From NCBI GenBank assembly GCA_964607865.1, contig CAZSLZ010000156.1, positions 1 through 6,569 of the forward strand: DNA of 6,569 nt, given 5' to 3'. The notes beneath the pieces were generated by a model. That model saw only the letters and a list, made by a program, of their open reading frames with translations, made no database searches and was not told where the DNA came from. The position numbers and the translations under genes were made by a program. Numbering within the stretch: position 1 is the first letter of the stretch; the number at the start of each line of letters is the position of its first letter. This document shows, piece by piece, positions 1 through 5,890 of this stretch. Source of the stretch: CAZSLZ01 sp964607865 (GTDB taxonomy: Bacteria > Vulcanimicrobiota > JAJTBE01 > CAZSLZ01).

Positions 1-23
1 TGGTGATCAACCATCCCGTGCCC

Positions 24-1514
24 CTAATCGACCAGCGCCACATCGCCGGGGAATTTGTCCACAGACATCGTAAGAATTTTCACTACCTGGCCCCGGTTCA
101 AATCGGGGTTAGCCTGGAGCACCTGTGCCACAACACCCGCCACCATAGGTGATGCCATAGAGGTTCCCGGTTTGCCTACATAACTGTTATCTACCAGTGG
201 AGTCTTCTGAACAGCACGGAAAATTCGCTTCATCTCTTTTCTTGCCTGCTTTGAAGAGGTCATCCAGCGTTCTATGGTGGAATCTGCAAACCCAAACATC
301 ATCAGAGTATCGGGAGGTATCCGGGTCAAAGCTTCGTCGGGCATGTCGTTCAGCCACTTCAACACGTTGAACAGCTGGTTGCTTCGTCTTGAAGAATCTT
401 CCGTCCCTGGAGAAAGGGTGGAAATTATAGCTTCACCGGGAGCCACCAGATCGGGTTTCATCAGCCCGCTTTTTGCCGGGCCTCTGCTGGAGAAATCGGT
501 AATCTTGTCATCGCTGGGATCCCGTGGGGTGTTGTTGTCATCAGCAGCGCCCACGGAAATAGCATGGGGGCTGTCGCCGGGCGCAGTCAGGGTTCCGGGT
601 TTGGGCCCGCTGTTTCCCGCAGAAGTAACCACAACAATACCGTGTTCATATGCCTTTCTTATAGCCAGGTTTGTGGGGTCCTGGGTGAAATCATCATAAG
701 CCGAGTGCCCCAGGGACATATTTATTACCCTGATATTATATTTTTCCTTATTTTGGATACACCACTGAATCGACTTGATAACATCGGAAGTCTTTCCCCC
801 TCCAGACCCTTTCAGAGCCTTGAGGCCTATAATGCCGGCATCGGGAGCTGTCCCTCTGTATAAGCCCTTTGACATGGCGCCGTTACCGGCAGCATCGCCA
901 GCCACGTGAGTCCCATGGCCCCCGTCGTCATAAGGAATCTTCATATCATTGACAAAATCCTTGAAAGCTACAATGCGGTTATTGGGAGAAGTAAAATCAG
1001 GGTGGGGGTAAACACCGGAATCTATAACCGCAATGCCCACGCCTTTTCCTGTGTATTTACGCGTCAGAGGGGTGTCGAAACGGGGCTCGGTAAGTTTGGG
1101 CCGCTCAACCAGTTTTATATCCTCGTCGCCGCCTGCTTTATCAATATCGCTTAAAGTCATTTGAGATGGATCCTTGGGATACCAGTTCTCTTCCTTATCC
1201 TCAAAAACTATATAACCTGCCTTGGCCAGCTCAGTTTTCTTGCTGTCATCAAGTTTTGCCAGATAACCGTTAACTATGGGCAGCTTTTCATCCACTTCAA
1301 CTTTCATCTTTTTCAGTTCCACATCGTTGGAACGAAATAAACCGCCCTGCTTATCCTTTGGGGGTAAAATCAGGTACTGGCTCCCCGGTTTTGAAGAAGT
1401 AAAGCTATCTTCTATCGTTTCAGGTTTTGCTTCATTATTGCTCGATAAATTGGTTCTGGGAATATTAAAATTCAAATTCTGATTGCCGCCGATATTTCTG
1501 GTTGAATCCAACAT
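24..1514 (-). CDS. Subtilisin-like (S8) serine protease with I9-like propeptide, probably cut short by TAG
   Basis: This is a 496-residue serine endopeptidase of the subtilisin family. Residues 1-43 are polar with no signal peptide or membrane segment. Residues about 45-113 resemble an inhibitor I9 propeptide, with the hallmark PIVNGYLAKL at 79-88. The catalytic domain starts near 150 and shows Asp165 in AVIDSGVYPHPDF, His200 in GGHGTHVAG, oxyanion Asn301 in SAGNSGP and nucleophile Ser452 in GTSMASPMVAG, so the active site is complete. About 75 extra, largely helical and charged residues (about 371-445) lie between the APGEAIISTLSPG strand and the catalytic Ser, where subtilisins normally have only about 20. 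The start is secure: ATG 1514 lies 6 nt after AAGGAG and downstream of a good promoter. The frame ends at TAG 24-26, yet the following codons read GHGMVDH, matching the conserved end of the S8 fold, so the true gene probably extends beyond the window. Location is uncertain: without a signal peptide it resembles intracellular AprX-type enzymes or uses a non-classical export route. Confidence 0.93.
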   Translation of the reverse strand: MLDSTRNIGGNQNLNFNIPRTNLSSNNEAKPETIEDSFTSSKPGSQYLILPPKDKQGGLFRSNDVELKKMKVEVDEKLPIVNGYLAKLDDSKKTELAKAGYIVFEDKEENWYPKDPSQMTLSDIDKAGGDEDIKLVERPKLTEPRFDTPLTRKYTGKGVGIAVIDSGVYPHPDFTSPNNRIVAFKDFVNDMKIPYDDGGHGTHVAGDAAGNGAMSKGLYRGTAPDAGIIGLKALKGSGGGKTSDVIKSIQWCIQNKEKYNIRVINMSLGHSAYDDFTQDPTNLAIRKAYEHGIVVVTSAGNSGPKPGTLTAPGDSPHAISVGAADDNNTPRDPSDDKITDFSSRGPAKSGLMKPDLVAPGEAIISTLSPGTEDSSRRSNQLFNVLKWLNDMPDEALTRIPPDTLMMFGFADSTIERWMTSSKQARKEMKRIFRAVQKTPLVDNSYVGKPGTSMASPMVAGVVAQVLQANPDLNRGQVVKILTMSVDKFPGDVALVD

Positions 1515-1520
1515 CTTATG

Positions 1521-1526
1521 CTCCTT
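1521..1526 (-). promoter_or_regulatory. Shine-Dalgarno of the S8 protease gene
   Basis: AAGGAG lies 6 nt upstream of ATG 1514. It is the strongest ribosome binding site in the window. It fixes the start and so shows that the protease has no N-terminal signal peptide. Confidence 0.85.
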
Positions 1527-1548
1527 AAAGTTATTCGTTTTCAGTAAA

Positions 1549-1577
1549 AGTATATCATTTTCTTAAATAACAATCAA
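1549..1577 (-). promoter_or_regulatory. Sigma-70-type promoter of the S8 protease gene
   Basis: On the minus strand a -35 TTGATT (1577-1572) is followed by a 17-nt spacer and a -10 TATACT (1554-1549). TG sits one base before the -10, giving the extended form TGATATACT. Transcription would start near 1542, leaving a leader of about 28 nt that contains the AAGGAG site. This separates the protease from the upstream membrane-protein gene as its own transcription unit, although read-through from that gene is possible because no clear terminator lies between them. No RNA data were available; the call rests on consensus match and spacing. Confidence 0.65.
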
Positions 1578-1609
1578 TCTGGTTAATGTAAAAAAAATGT
1601 TACAAAAAA

Positions 1610-2260
1610 TTATATAAATTCCTCTCTTTTATATTCACCCTCGGGAAAATTCTTTTCTGCAAGAGAAACGCATTCTTTTAAAAGCGAATAAAGTTTTTCT
1701 CTTTCATGGATTTTAAGGCCCTTTCCAAACTCAATCTTATTCTGGTTATAATCAAAACATAAATATTTTTTGTTTGCAAAAATCCGGTTCTGGGAAAACA
1801 AGCCGGAATTTTCTGCTGGAGCTCCCATATAACCGGAAGCATCTGCTTTTCTTAAATTTCTGATACCTGAAATCTTATATTTTTTCTCCAGCCCCCAGTT
1901 TTTTATCTTATAGGCAATTTTAAATTCATCATTTGCTATGGTTATAATTTCATTGCCTATCAGAAATTCCAGTACAGCTCTCAAAGCAAAAAATCCGCCA
2001 ATAGTCCAGAAAGTAACCCAGACCACAAGAAAAAGCATACCAAATATGTCCCCAGAAATTTTACCGGTCTGGATTGTTTTTATTAAAATTTTCACAATAG
2101 AAGTAACTGCAAATATTTCTCCCATAAGCCAACCGGTTAACCATACACATAAGAAACCCACAACAAACCACTGCTTTTCTGTTGGGATAAATATTTCCAG
2201 CCCCCGATTAGTCTGCCCAAACTCAACCTTGCTTCCGGGCATAATTGGGAAACGTTTCAT
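1610..2260 (-). CDS. Two-helix membrane protein of unknown function with possible PH-like cytoplasmic domain
   Basis: I do not recognise this 216-residue protein by name. A short polar N-terminus (1-30) precedes two hydrophobic segments at about 31-60 and 72-101. These are followed by a soluble, basic region (about 102-180) made of alternating beta-strand-like stretches such as NEIITIANDEFKIAYKI, and a charged helix near 184-204. Two helices followed by such a strand-rich domain resemble small bacterial membrane proteins with PH-like domains; that is inference only. The only usable starts are ATG 2260 and ATG 2242 (residue 7), and neither has a visible Shine-Dalgarno sequence. The gene follows the ankyrin gene by 15 nt and lies in the same frame, with only TAG and five sense codons between them. 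Translation by coupling or reinitiation is likely, and an ankyrin-membrane read-through fusion is possible. The stop is TAA. Confidence 0.8.
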   Translation of the reverse strand: MKRFPIMPGSKVEFGQTNRGLEIFIPTEKQWFVVGFLCVWLTGWLMGEIFAVTSIVKILIKTIQTGKISGDIFGMLFLVVWVTFWTIGGFFALRAVLEFLIGNEIITIANDEFKIAYKIKNWGLEKKYKISGIRNLRKADASGYMGAPAENSGLFSQNRIFANKKYLCFDYNQNKIEFGKGLKIHEREKLYSLLKECVSLAEKNFPEGEYKREEFI

Positions 2261-2275
2261 AACAACACTTGCTGA

Positions 2276-3139
2276 CTACAATAATAAAAATGATTCATTA
2301 TTATTCTTCTTCTTTGCATATTCCCTGGGAATTTCACCCTGGCTGTTTTTGATTCCAGGGTTTGCCTTATGCTGTAAAAGTAAGTTTATAACTTCTACAT
2401 TATCTTTTAAAGCTGCAAAGTGCAGGGGCGTATCCCCGAAGACATTGGTTATGTTAACATCGGCACCCTTTTCGAGCAGCATCTTTACCGATTCAATGCA
2501 GCCACAGCAGCATGCCCAGTGCAAAGCTGTCATTCCCGATTTTGTTCTGGTATTCACATCGGAAAGATTCTGAATGAAAACAACCATTGCTTCAGGGCAT
2601 CCCTCTTCTGCAGCCCAATGCAGGGGTGTTCTTTGATATTCATCCAGCGCAAACAGGTCCGCGTCATTTTTCAGTAACAACCGGGCAATTTCTCCCGATT
2701 TATCATAAACCGAATAATGAAGCGGTGTTTCTCTGCGGCAATTAGCCAGATTTATATTTGCTTTATACTGCAAAAGTATTTCCGCAACTTCTGTCCTTCC
2801 CCACATTGCAGCCAGATGCAGGGGAGTTCTGCCGCATTCATCCTGCAGATCGGGGTCAGCTCCCTGGGCTAACAGAGTCTTTACTGTTTCGTGCTTTCCC
2901 CTGAATGCTCCCCAGTGAAGCGGAGTACCCTGGTGAAAATCCCGGCTATTTGCCTGGGCTCCGTTATCCAGAAGAAACTTCAAAGCTTCAGGGTTGTTTT
3001 CCACGGCAGCCCAATGAAGCAATGTCCCTCCAACATTATCCTGATAATTCGTCAAACCTTTATCATCCAGAACAGCGTCCATTAATTTATCAAATTTGAA
3101 GTATTTGATAAATCCAATACATTTTTCTATAGAATCCAT
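2276..3139 (-). CDS. Ankyrin-repeat protein (seven repeats)
   Basis: This 287-residue protein is almost entirely ankyrin repeats, which form a curved stack that binds other proteins. Repeats begin at about residues 34, 68, 101, 134, 167, 200 and 233. Most show the core TPLHWAA or a close variant (TLLHWAA, TPLHLAA, TALHWAC, TPLHFAA) followed by a LLLxxGAxxN-type second helix and turn. Residues 1-33 form a non-repeat helical cap and residues 266-287 a Lys/Asn-rich tail. There is no signal peptide or membrane segment, so it is probably cytoplasmic. Repeat six carries an unusual ACCCGC cysteine cluster (Cys210, 211, 212, 214). ATG 3139 has a GGAG site 6 nt upstream and an extended -10 promoter about 100 nt upstream. 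The stop is TAG, followed 15 nt later and in frame by the start of the membrane-protein gene, which makes that protein the most likely partner. The specific target cannot be read from the sequence. Confidence 0.93.
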   Translation of the reverse strand: MDSIEKCIGFIKYFKFDKLMDAVLDDKGLTNYQDNVGGTLLHWAAVENNPEALKFLLDNGAQANSRDFHQGTPLHWGAFRGKHETVKTLLAQGADPDLQDECGRTPLHLAAMWGRTEVAEILLQYKANINLANCRRETPLHYSVYDKSGEIARLLLKNDADLFALDEYQRTPLHWAAEEGCPEAMVVFIQNLSDVNTRTKSGMTALHWACCCGCIESVKMLLEKGADVNITNVFGDTPLHFAALKDNVEVINLLLQHKANPGIKNSQGEIPREYAKKKNNNESFLLL

Positions 3140-3145
3140 GTTCTA

Positions 3146-3149
3146 CTCC
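3146..3149 (-). promoter_or_regulatory. Shine-Dalgarno of the ankyrin gene
   Basis: GGAG, in the context CTGGAGTAGAAC, ends 6 nt upstream of ATG 3139 and supports that start. Confidence 0.65.
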
Positions 3150-3238
3150 AGTTTAAAAAAAGGATTTTTATTTATTGAAACCAAATAAAAGAAATGAAAG
3201 TTATTATAAAAAATCATCATCCAGATTTTTAACAGGCA

Positions 3239-3252
3239 TATAATATATTATA
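3239..3252. repeat. Perfect 14-bp palindrome placing a -10 box on both strands
   Basis: TATAATATATTATA reads the same on both strands, so a consensus TATAAT occurs at 3239-3244 on plus and 3252-3247 on minus. The minus-strand copy belongs to the ankyrin promoter. The plus-strand copy lies about 47 nt upstream of the small ORF start at 3292 but has no good -35 partner. Symmetric -10 regions can drive bidirectional transcription in bacteria. A site for a dimeric regulator is an alternative, though AT-rich sequence makes chance palindromes common. Confidence 0.5.
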
Positions 3253-3274
3253 ACACTTGTGAAAGAGAAATCAA
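3247..3274 (-). promoter_or_regulatory. Sigma-70-type extended -10 promoter of the ankyrin gene
   Basis: On the minus strand a -35 TTGATT (3274-3269), a 16-nt spacer and a perfect -10 TATAAT (3252-3247) are seen. TG sits one base upstream of the -10, giving TGTTATAAT. Transcription would start near 3240 and run through a leader of about 100 nt before ATG 3139. It has the same -35 hexamer and extended -10 layout as the protease promoter, so both are probably served by the housekeeping sigma factor. The -35 lies just inside the upstream edge of the candidate plus-strand gene. Confidence 0.68.
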
Positions 3275-3291
3275 GAGAAGGTGGCCAAAAA

Positions 3292-3504
3292 ATGATAGTC
3301 TATGATTATCCTCAAAAAGGCAATATTTCTTTTTTGCCCAACGAAGCCAGAATGGAGGGGTTTCCTCCTGAATATATACTCAATACCCTTTCACCCCCTT
3401 TCCCTGACACCAGAAATAATGACAAATGTTCAAAATTTAAGGATTACATAAAAAAATACAGATTAACCCTTTATCCTACCCTTCAGGGTATTTATCAGGT
3501 GTAA
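3292..3504 (+). CDS. Possible small protein (70 residues), unknown function
   Basis: This is the only plausible plus-strand gene. ATG 3292 is preceded by AAGGTGG with a 7-nt gap, one base from a full Shine-Dalgarno. A GTG at 3259 would add 11 residues but has a poorer site. The 70-residue product is rich in Pro, Tyr and Asn/Lys (ending LTLYPTLQGIYQV) and has no membrane segment or recognisable motif. All four Thr codons are ACC, which fits the neighbouring genes, and the frame ends with the tandem stop TAA TAA. A plus-strand TATAAT lies at 3239-3244 without a clear -35. It fills much of an otherwise empty gap and converges on the large pilin-like gene. Chance is a real alternative, since short frames of this length arise by accident. 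Confidence 0.38.
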   Translation: MIVYDYPQKGNISFLPNEARMEGFPPEYILNTLSPPFPDTRNNDKCSKFKDYIKKYRLTLYPTLQGIYQV

Positions 3505-3618
3505 TAATCTGTATTGATAAAATTTCATTTTTTGAATATATATATTCTTTCTCTAATTTTTATATCTTTTAATATTTTACATGTTCCGATTTTATCCTTT
3601 CACTTTTTCTTATTTATA

Positions 3619-5196
3619 TTAAAATCTGATATAAGAAGCCTGTTCAATGGTTATTTCACCATCAAAAGGAAGTATCATATTTCTGAGGGCTACATCATAA
3701 TGCAGGGGTGAATGTCCGTTGAACCTGATTGTTTTGCCTACCAACGAGCCAAACACATCCACATTTCCATGCACCCAGATAGGAGTATCCGGCGCATAAA
3801 TTGCAGTAAAGGAATCAGGGTTTCCTCTCATATTAATGCTGGTGCAGTTGGCGGTTGCCATAATTACACAATCAGTGGCGCTTTTACTTACAGAATTCGG
3901 TTCGTGAAAAAGATTTCCATTCAACCCCGAGCGGCCCCGCAGATCCAGGTTTCCATCCACATAAATAATTACAGGCCCTTGGGATGGGTCAACCTGTATT
4001 GTAGCTCCGCCACTGAGGTCTATACCCTGGAATAAATATTCACCGGGAATGGGATTTCCATCGGCATCAAAACCGCCGCCATGGAGTATATAATCTTTCT
4101 GGGCGCTGGCATCAATAGCTTCATAAGCTCCGGGCTCCAGGGTTATAGAAGAACTGCTTCCGCTGCTGCCACCGCCGCTGCTGCCACCGCCGCTGTTGCC
4201 ACCGCCGCTGTTGCCACCGCCTCTGTTGCCTCTTCCCCGGCTGGTATCCATTATCATATTATACTTGTAGGTTGAATCAAAAGCCAGCATCATTCCCCGG
4301 TTTAGATAACTTGTGGGCAGGGGTTGAGGGGTTTTCAAATGGTCGGGTATTTCCACTGAGGGCAGGGGAACTTCCTGGGGAAGGACATCAACGGTTCCTA
4401 TATTGGGATGGCCACGCATTGTGAAATCGGAAGCTAAATCCGCTGCAGGCCCCAGCCAAAGGTCACCGTCGATACTCAGGCTGCTTCCATGGAGCTCTAT
4501 TGCGGCGCCGGAAGAACCATCCAGTGGGCCATTGGTTCCTACATTTGCTTCTCCCGAAACATGGGAATGGGGGTTTAAATAAGGATGGGCAAAATTCAAG
4601 TCTTCAACGGCATATTCGGGATGATCCGGGTTGTTTGCCACATATTCGGAATCATAAGCGTCAAAATGAATGTTACCCCTGATATCCACCCATTCTTTTC
4701 CAAAGGCGGCATAACTGAATGCCTGGAAAGGGTTCTGGTTCTTCTTCAGCATAACCCCCACCTTGGTGGCCGATTGAGGATTATCGGCGCTCCCCACATA
4801 ACCAGTGCTGATAACCAGGCAGGAATCAGCGGGTATGGTAATATTTTCTTCGGTATAGGTGTTTACTGGATTTACCGCATCACTGAAATTGTTATAGATT
4901 TCAACGGTATATCCGCTTTCCGAAGATTCCAGGGAATGGTTCAAATAAACCCATTCATCGGTATCGGGATCTTTTCCATCGGCAGTATGATCCTGTTTGA
5001 GATAGGCTATTCCCCTGGAAAGCCCCGCCTCAGCTGCGTACAAAGCCTGGACGTCATCTCTGGCATCGCCGGAATTCCTCATGCTGTAAACCGATATGGA
5101 AGTAGCAGCCATACCTATGGTTAAAACGATTATTATGACCAGAAGCACCATGGCAATGGTCATTCCTTTTTTGCTTGTTAATAAGTTGGTTTCCAT
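3619..5196 (-). CDS. Large PilX/GspK-like prepilin with Gly/Ser repeat linker and DUF7305-like C-terminal domain
   Basis: This is a 525-residue prepilin-type protein. The leader METNLLTSKKG is cut after Gly11, followed by MTIAMVLLVIIIVLTIGMA, the hydrophobic N-terminal helix that packs into a pilus. Position +5 is Met instead of the usual Glu, as in GspK-type tip subunits and many PilX proteins. The stretch QALYAAEAGLSRG (50-62) is a PilX N-terminal signature. Residues about 165-318 and 351-510 are rich in short beta-strands, Gly and Asn. Motifs such as VIIYVDGNLDLRG, TAIYAPDTPIWVHGN and GSLVGKTIRFNGHSPLHYD match the DUF7305 domain found in bacterial PilX-like proteins. A Gly/Ser-rich linker (about 319-350) encoded by 15-bp tandem repeats splits the two parts. 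ATG 5196 has a GGGGTG site 5 nt upstream and follows the PulJ-like gene by 21 nt. It is third in an apparent operon; the stop is TAA. It probably sits at the tip of a pilus or pseudopilus with the C-terminal domain outside the cell. A substrate or adhesion target is unknown. Confidence 0.88.
   Translation of the reverse strand: METNLLTSKKGMTIAMVLLVIIIVLTIGMAATSISVYSMRNSGDARDDVQALYAAEAGLSRGIAYLKQDHTADGKDPDTDEWVYLNHSLESSESGYTVEIYNNFSDAVNPVNTYTEENITIPADSCLVISTGYVGSADNPQSATKVGVMLKKNQNPFQAFSYAAFGKEWVDIRGNIHFDAYDSEYVANNPDHPEYAVEDLNFAHPYLNPHSHVSGEANVGTNGPLDGSSGAAIELHGSSLSIDGDLWLGPAADLASDFTMRGHPNIGTVDVLPQEVPLPSVEIPDHLKTPQPLPTSYLNRGMMLAFDSTYKYNMIMDTSRGRGNRGGGNSGGGNSGGGSSGGGSSGSSSSITLEPGAYEAIDASAQKDYILHGGGFDADGNPIPGEYLFQGIDLSGGATIQVDPSQGPVIIYVDGNLDLRGRSGLNGNLFHEPNSVSKSATDCVIMATANCTSINMRGNPDSFTAIYAPDTPIWVHGNVDVFGSLVGKTIRFNGHSPLHYDVALRNMILPFDGEITIEQASYIRF
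4160..4230 (-). repeat. 15-bp tandem repeat (about 4.7 copies) coding the Gly/Ser linker
   Basis: Read on plus, the unit CCGCTGCTGCCACCG occurs at 4160-4174 and 4175-4189, and the variant CCGCTGTTGCCACCG at 4190-4204 and 4205-4219. A degenerate partial copy runs to about 4230. On the coding strand each unit gives five residues of the form GGG(N/S)S, producing GGGNSGGGNSGGGSSGGGSS. The two unit variants sit in two adjacent blocks, as expected from recent slippage or duplication. Gain or loss of a unit keeps the frame and changes only linker length. Confidence 0.9.
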
Positions 5197-5201
5197 ACTT
5201 T

Positions 5202-5207
5202 CACCCC
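5202..5207 (-). promoter_or_regulatory. Shine-Dalgarno of the PilX-like gene
   Basis: GGGGTG, within GGGGGTGAAAGT, lies 5 nt before ATG 5196 in the 21-nt gap after the PulJ-like stop. It supports separate initiation within one operon and gives the 11-residue prepilin leader. Confidence 0.6.
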
Positions 5208-5217
5208 CACAAGGTGT

Positions 5218-5877
5218 TTAATTTCTTACAAATAATTCAGTTTCGATTGAAAATTTGTTGGGCTTTGTGTAGTCGGTAGTGTCATCCACTGTAAATCGAA
5301 AATTAATCCTGTCTGGCCCCTGGGTTGTATCGAAAGTCAATTCTTCAACCCCATGAGCCAGAATTTTTGTATTGGTTACTGTATCGTCAGACATAAAATC
5401 ATTAACAGTAGCGTAAATTTTATTCGGTGTGGGGGATTGATCCGCCACGGGTATGGAAACTTCTTTTCTTACAAGGTTGTAACGATCTCCGTCATGGTCG
5501 AGATAATAACAAACCCATTTTTTCATATTCACATTTCCCTCGGTATCGAAGGAATAGGAATCGCCATCCATGGGCTGGGGAGAAGCAAACATCACATAAT
5601 CTGCCTGCCTGGTTACAGGATATTGCCCCGATCTTACACTTATATTCTGTGTTGTTTTTTCAAAACTGCTCTGGGCAACCTCGGGTATCTCCTGGGATAA
5701 TTTCTTGAATACCAGGATTGCTTCTTGTTGCAACTGGGAATTAGCGCTGGTTATTTTGAAATAATTCAGGGTGGAAATAAGGATTCCCACAACACCTGAA
5801 GCCACGATACCGAACAATACCATGTAAACCAGCAATTCCAACAGGGTTATTCCCTTCAAAAAATTTCTTCTCTTCAT
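5218..5877 (-). CDS. PulJ/PilW/GspJ-like prepilin
   Basis: This is a 219-residue minor-pilin-like protein. The leader MKRRNFLKG is basic and ends in Gly9. It is followed by ITLLELLVYMVLFGIVASGV, with Glu at mature position 5 (Glu14), so it fits the type IV prepilin signal cut by a PilD-type peptidase. Residues 10-35 form the hydrophobic helix, 36-70 its amphipathic continuation, and 80-219 a strand-rich globular head with the VCYYLDHDGDRYNLVRKEV segment common in PulJ/PilW-type proteins. I chose ATG 5877 because GAGGGA lies 6 nt upstream. A longer version from TTG 5907 would overlap the preceding gene and push the leader to 19 residues. It follows the PilV-like stop by 13 nt and precedes the PilX-like gene by 21 nt, so the three are probably co-transcribed. 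In T2SS the equivalent GspJ joins GspI and GspK in the tip complex. The stop is TAA. Confidence 0.88.
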   Translation of the reverse strand: MKRRNFLKGITLLELLVYMVLFGIVASGVVGILISTLNYFKITSANSQLQQEAILVFKKLSQEIPEVAQSSFEKTTQNISVRSGQYPVTRQADYVMFASPQPMDGDSYSFDTEGNVNMKKWVCYYLDHDGDRYNLVRKEVSIPVADQSPTPNKIYATVNDFMSDDTVTNTKILAHGVEELTFDTTQGPDRINFRFTVDDTTDYTKPNKFSIETELFVRN

Positions 5878-5883
5878 ACTTAG

Positions 5884-5889
5884 TCCCTC
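5884..5889 (-). promoter_or_regulatory. Shine-Dalgarno deciding the start of the PulJ-like gene
   Basis: GAGGGA sits 6 nt before ATG 5877 and directly after the PilV-like stop TAA (5893-5891). Its position rules in favour of ATG 5877 over an upstream TTG at 5907. Confidence 0.7.
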
Positions 5890-5890
5890 A

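Larger units (their letters stand above)
3140..3618. other. AT-rich gap between the ankyrin and pilin-like genes
   Basis: This 479-base gap separates two minus-strand transcription units. It holds the ankyrin promoter near 3247-3274, a leader of about 100 nt for that gene, and a possible small plus-strand gene at 3292-3504. The last 114 bases (3505-3618) lie downstream of the large pilin-like gene and are extremely AT-rich, including a perfect palindrome GAATATATATATTC at 3534-3547. No GC-rich stem followed by a T-run was found, so no intrinsic terminator can be assigned to the pilin operon. No RNA gene was recognised. Confidence 0.6.

Noticed and set aside
274..699. Plus-strand open frame opposite the protease gene
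   Set aside because: It is antisense to a protein with a complete S8 active site and shows no recognisable motif of its own.
1587..1604. Inverted repeat TGTAA/TTACA after the membrane-protein gene as a terminator
   Set aside because: A five-bp AT-rich stem around an eight-base loop is too weak to call.
1938..2573. Long plus-strand open frame across the membrane-protein and ankyrin genes
   Set aside because: It lies opposite two genes, one with clear ankyrin repeats; the translation looks like a low-complexity shadow.
3354..3368. Inverted repeat GGAGG/CCTCC with a 5-nt loop
   Set aside because: It has short arms, no T-run and no adjacent gene start; it fits neither a terminator nor a riboswitch.
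3477..3490. Hairpin TACCC-TTCA-GGGTA as a terminator
   Set aside because: The stem is only 5 bp, no T-run follows on either strand, and it lies within the possible small ORF.
3514..3542. Plus-strand promoter-like TTGATA, 17 nt, TATATA
   Set aside because: It lies in an extremely AT-rich stretch and points into the antisense of the PilX-like gene with no gene to serve; probably chance.
4160..4230. Short direct repeats considered as a CRISPR array
   Set aside because: The repeats are 15 bp, contiguous without spacers, and encode in-frame Gly/Ser units.
4585..5124. 179-codon plus-strand frame opposite the PilX-like gene
   Set aside because: The minus strand has a clear prepilin leader and PilX signature; the plus-strand product has no matching domain.
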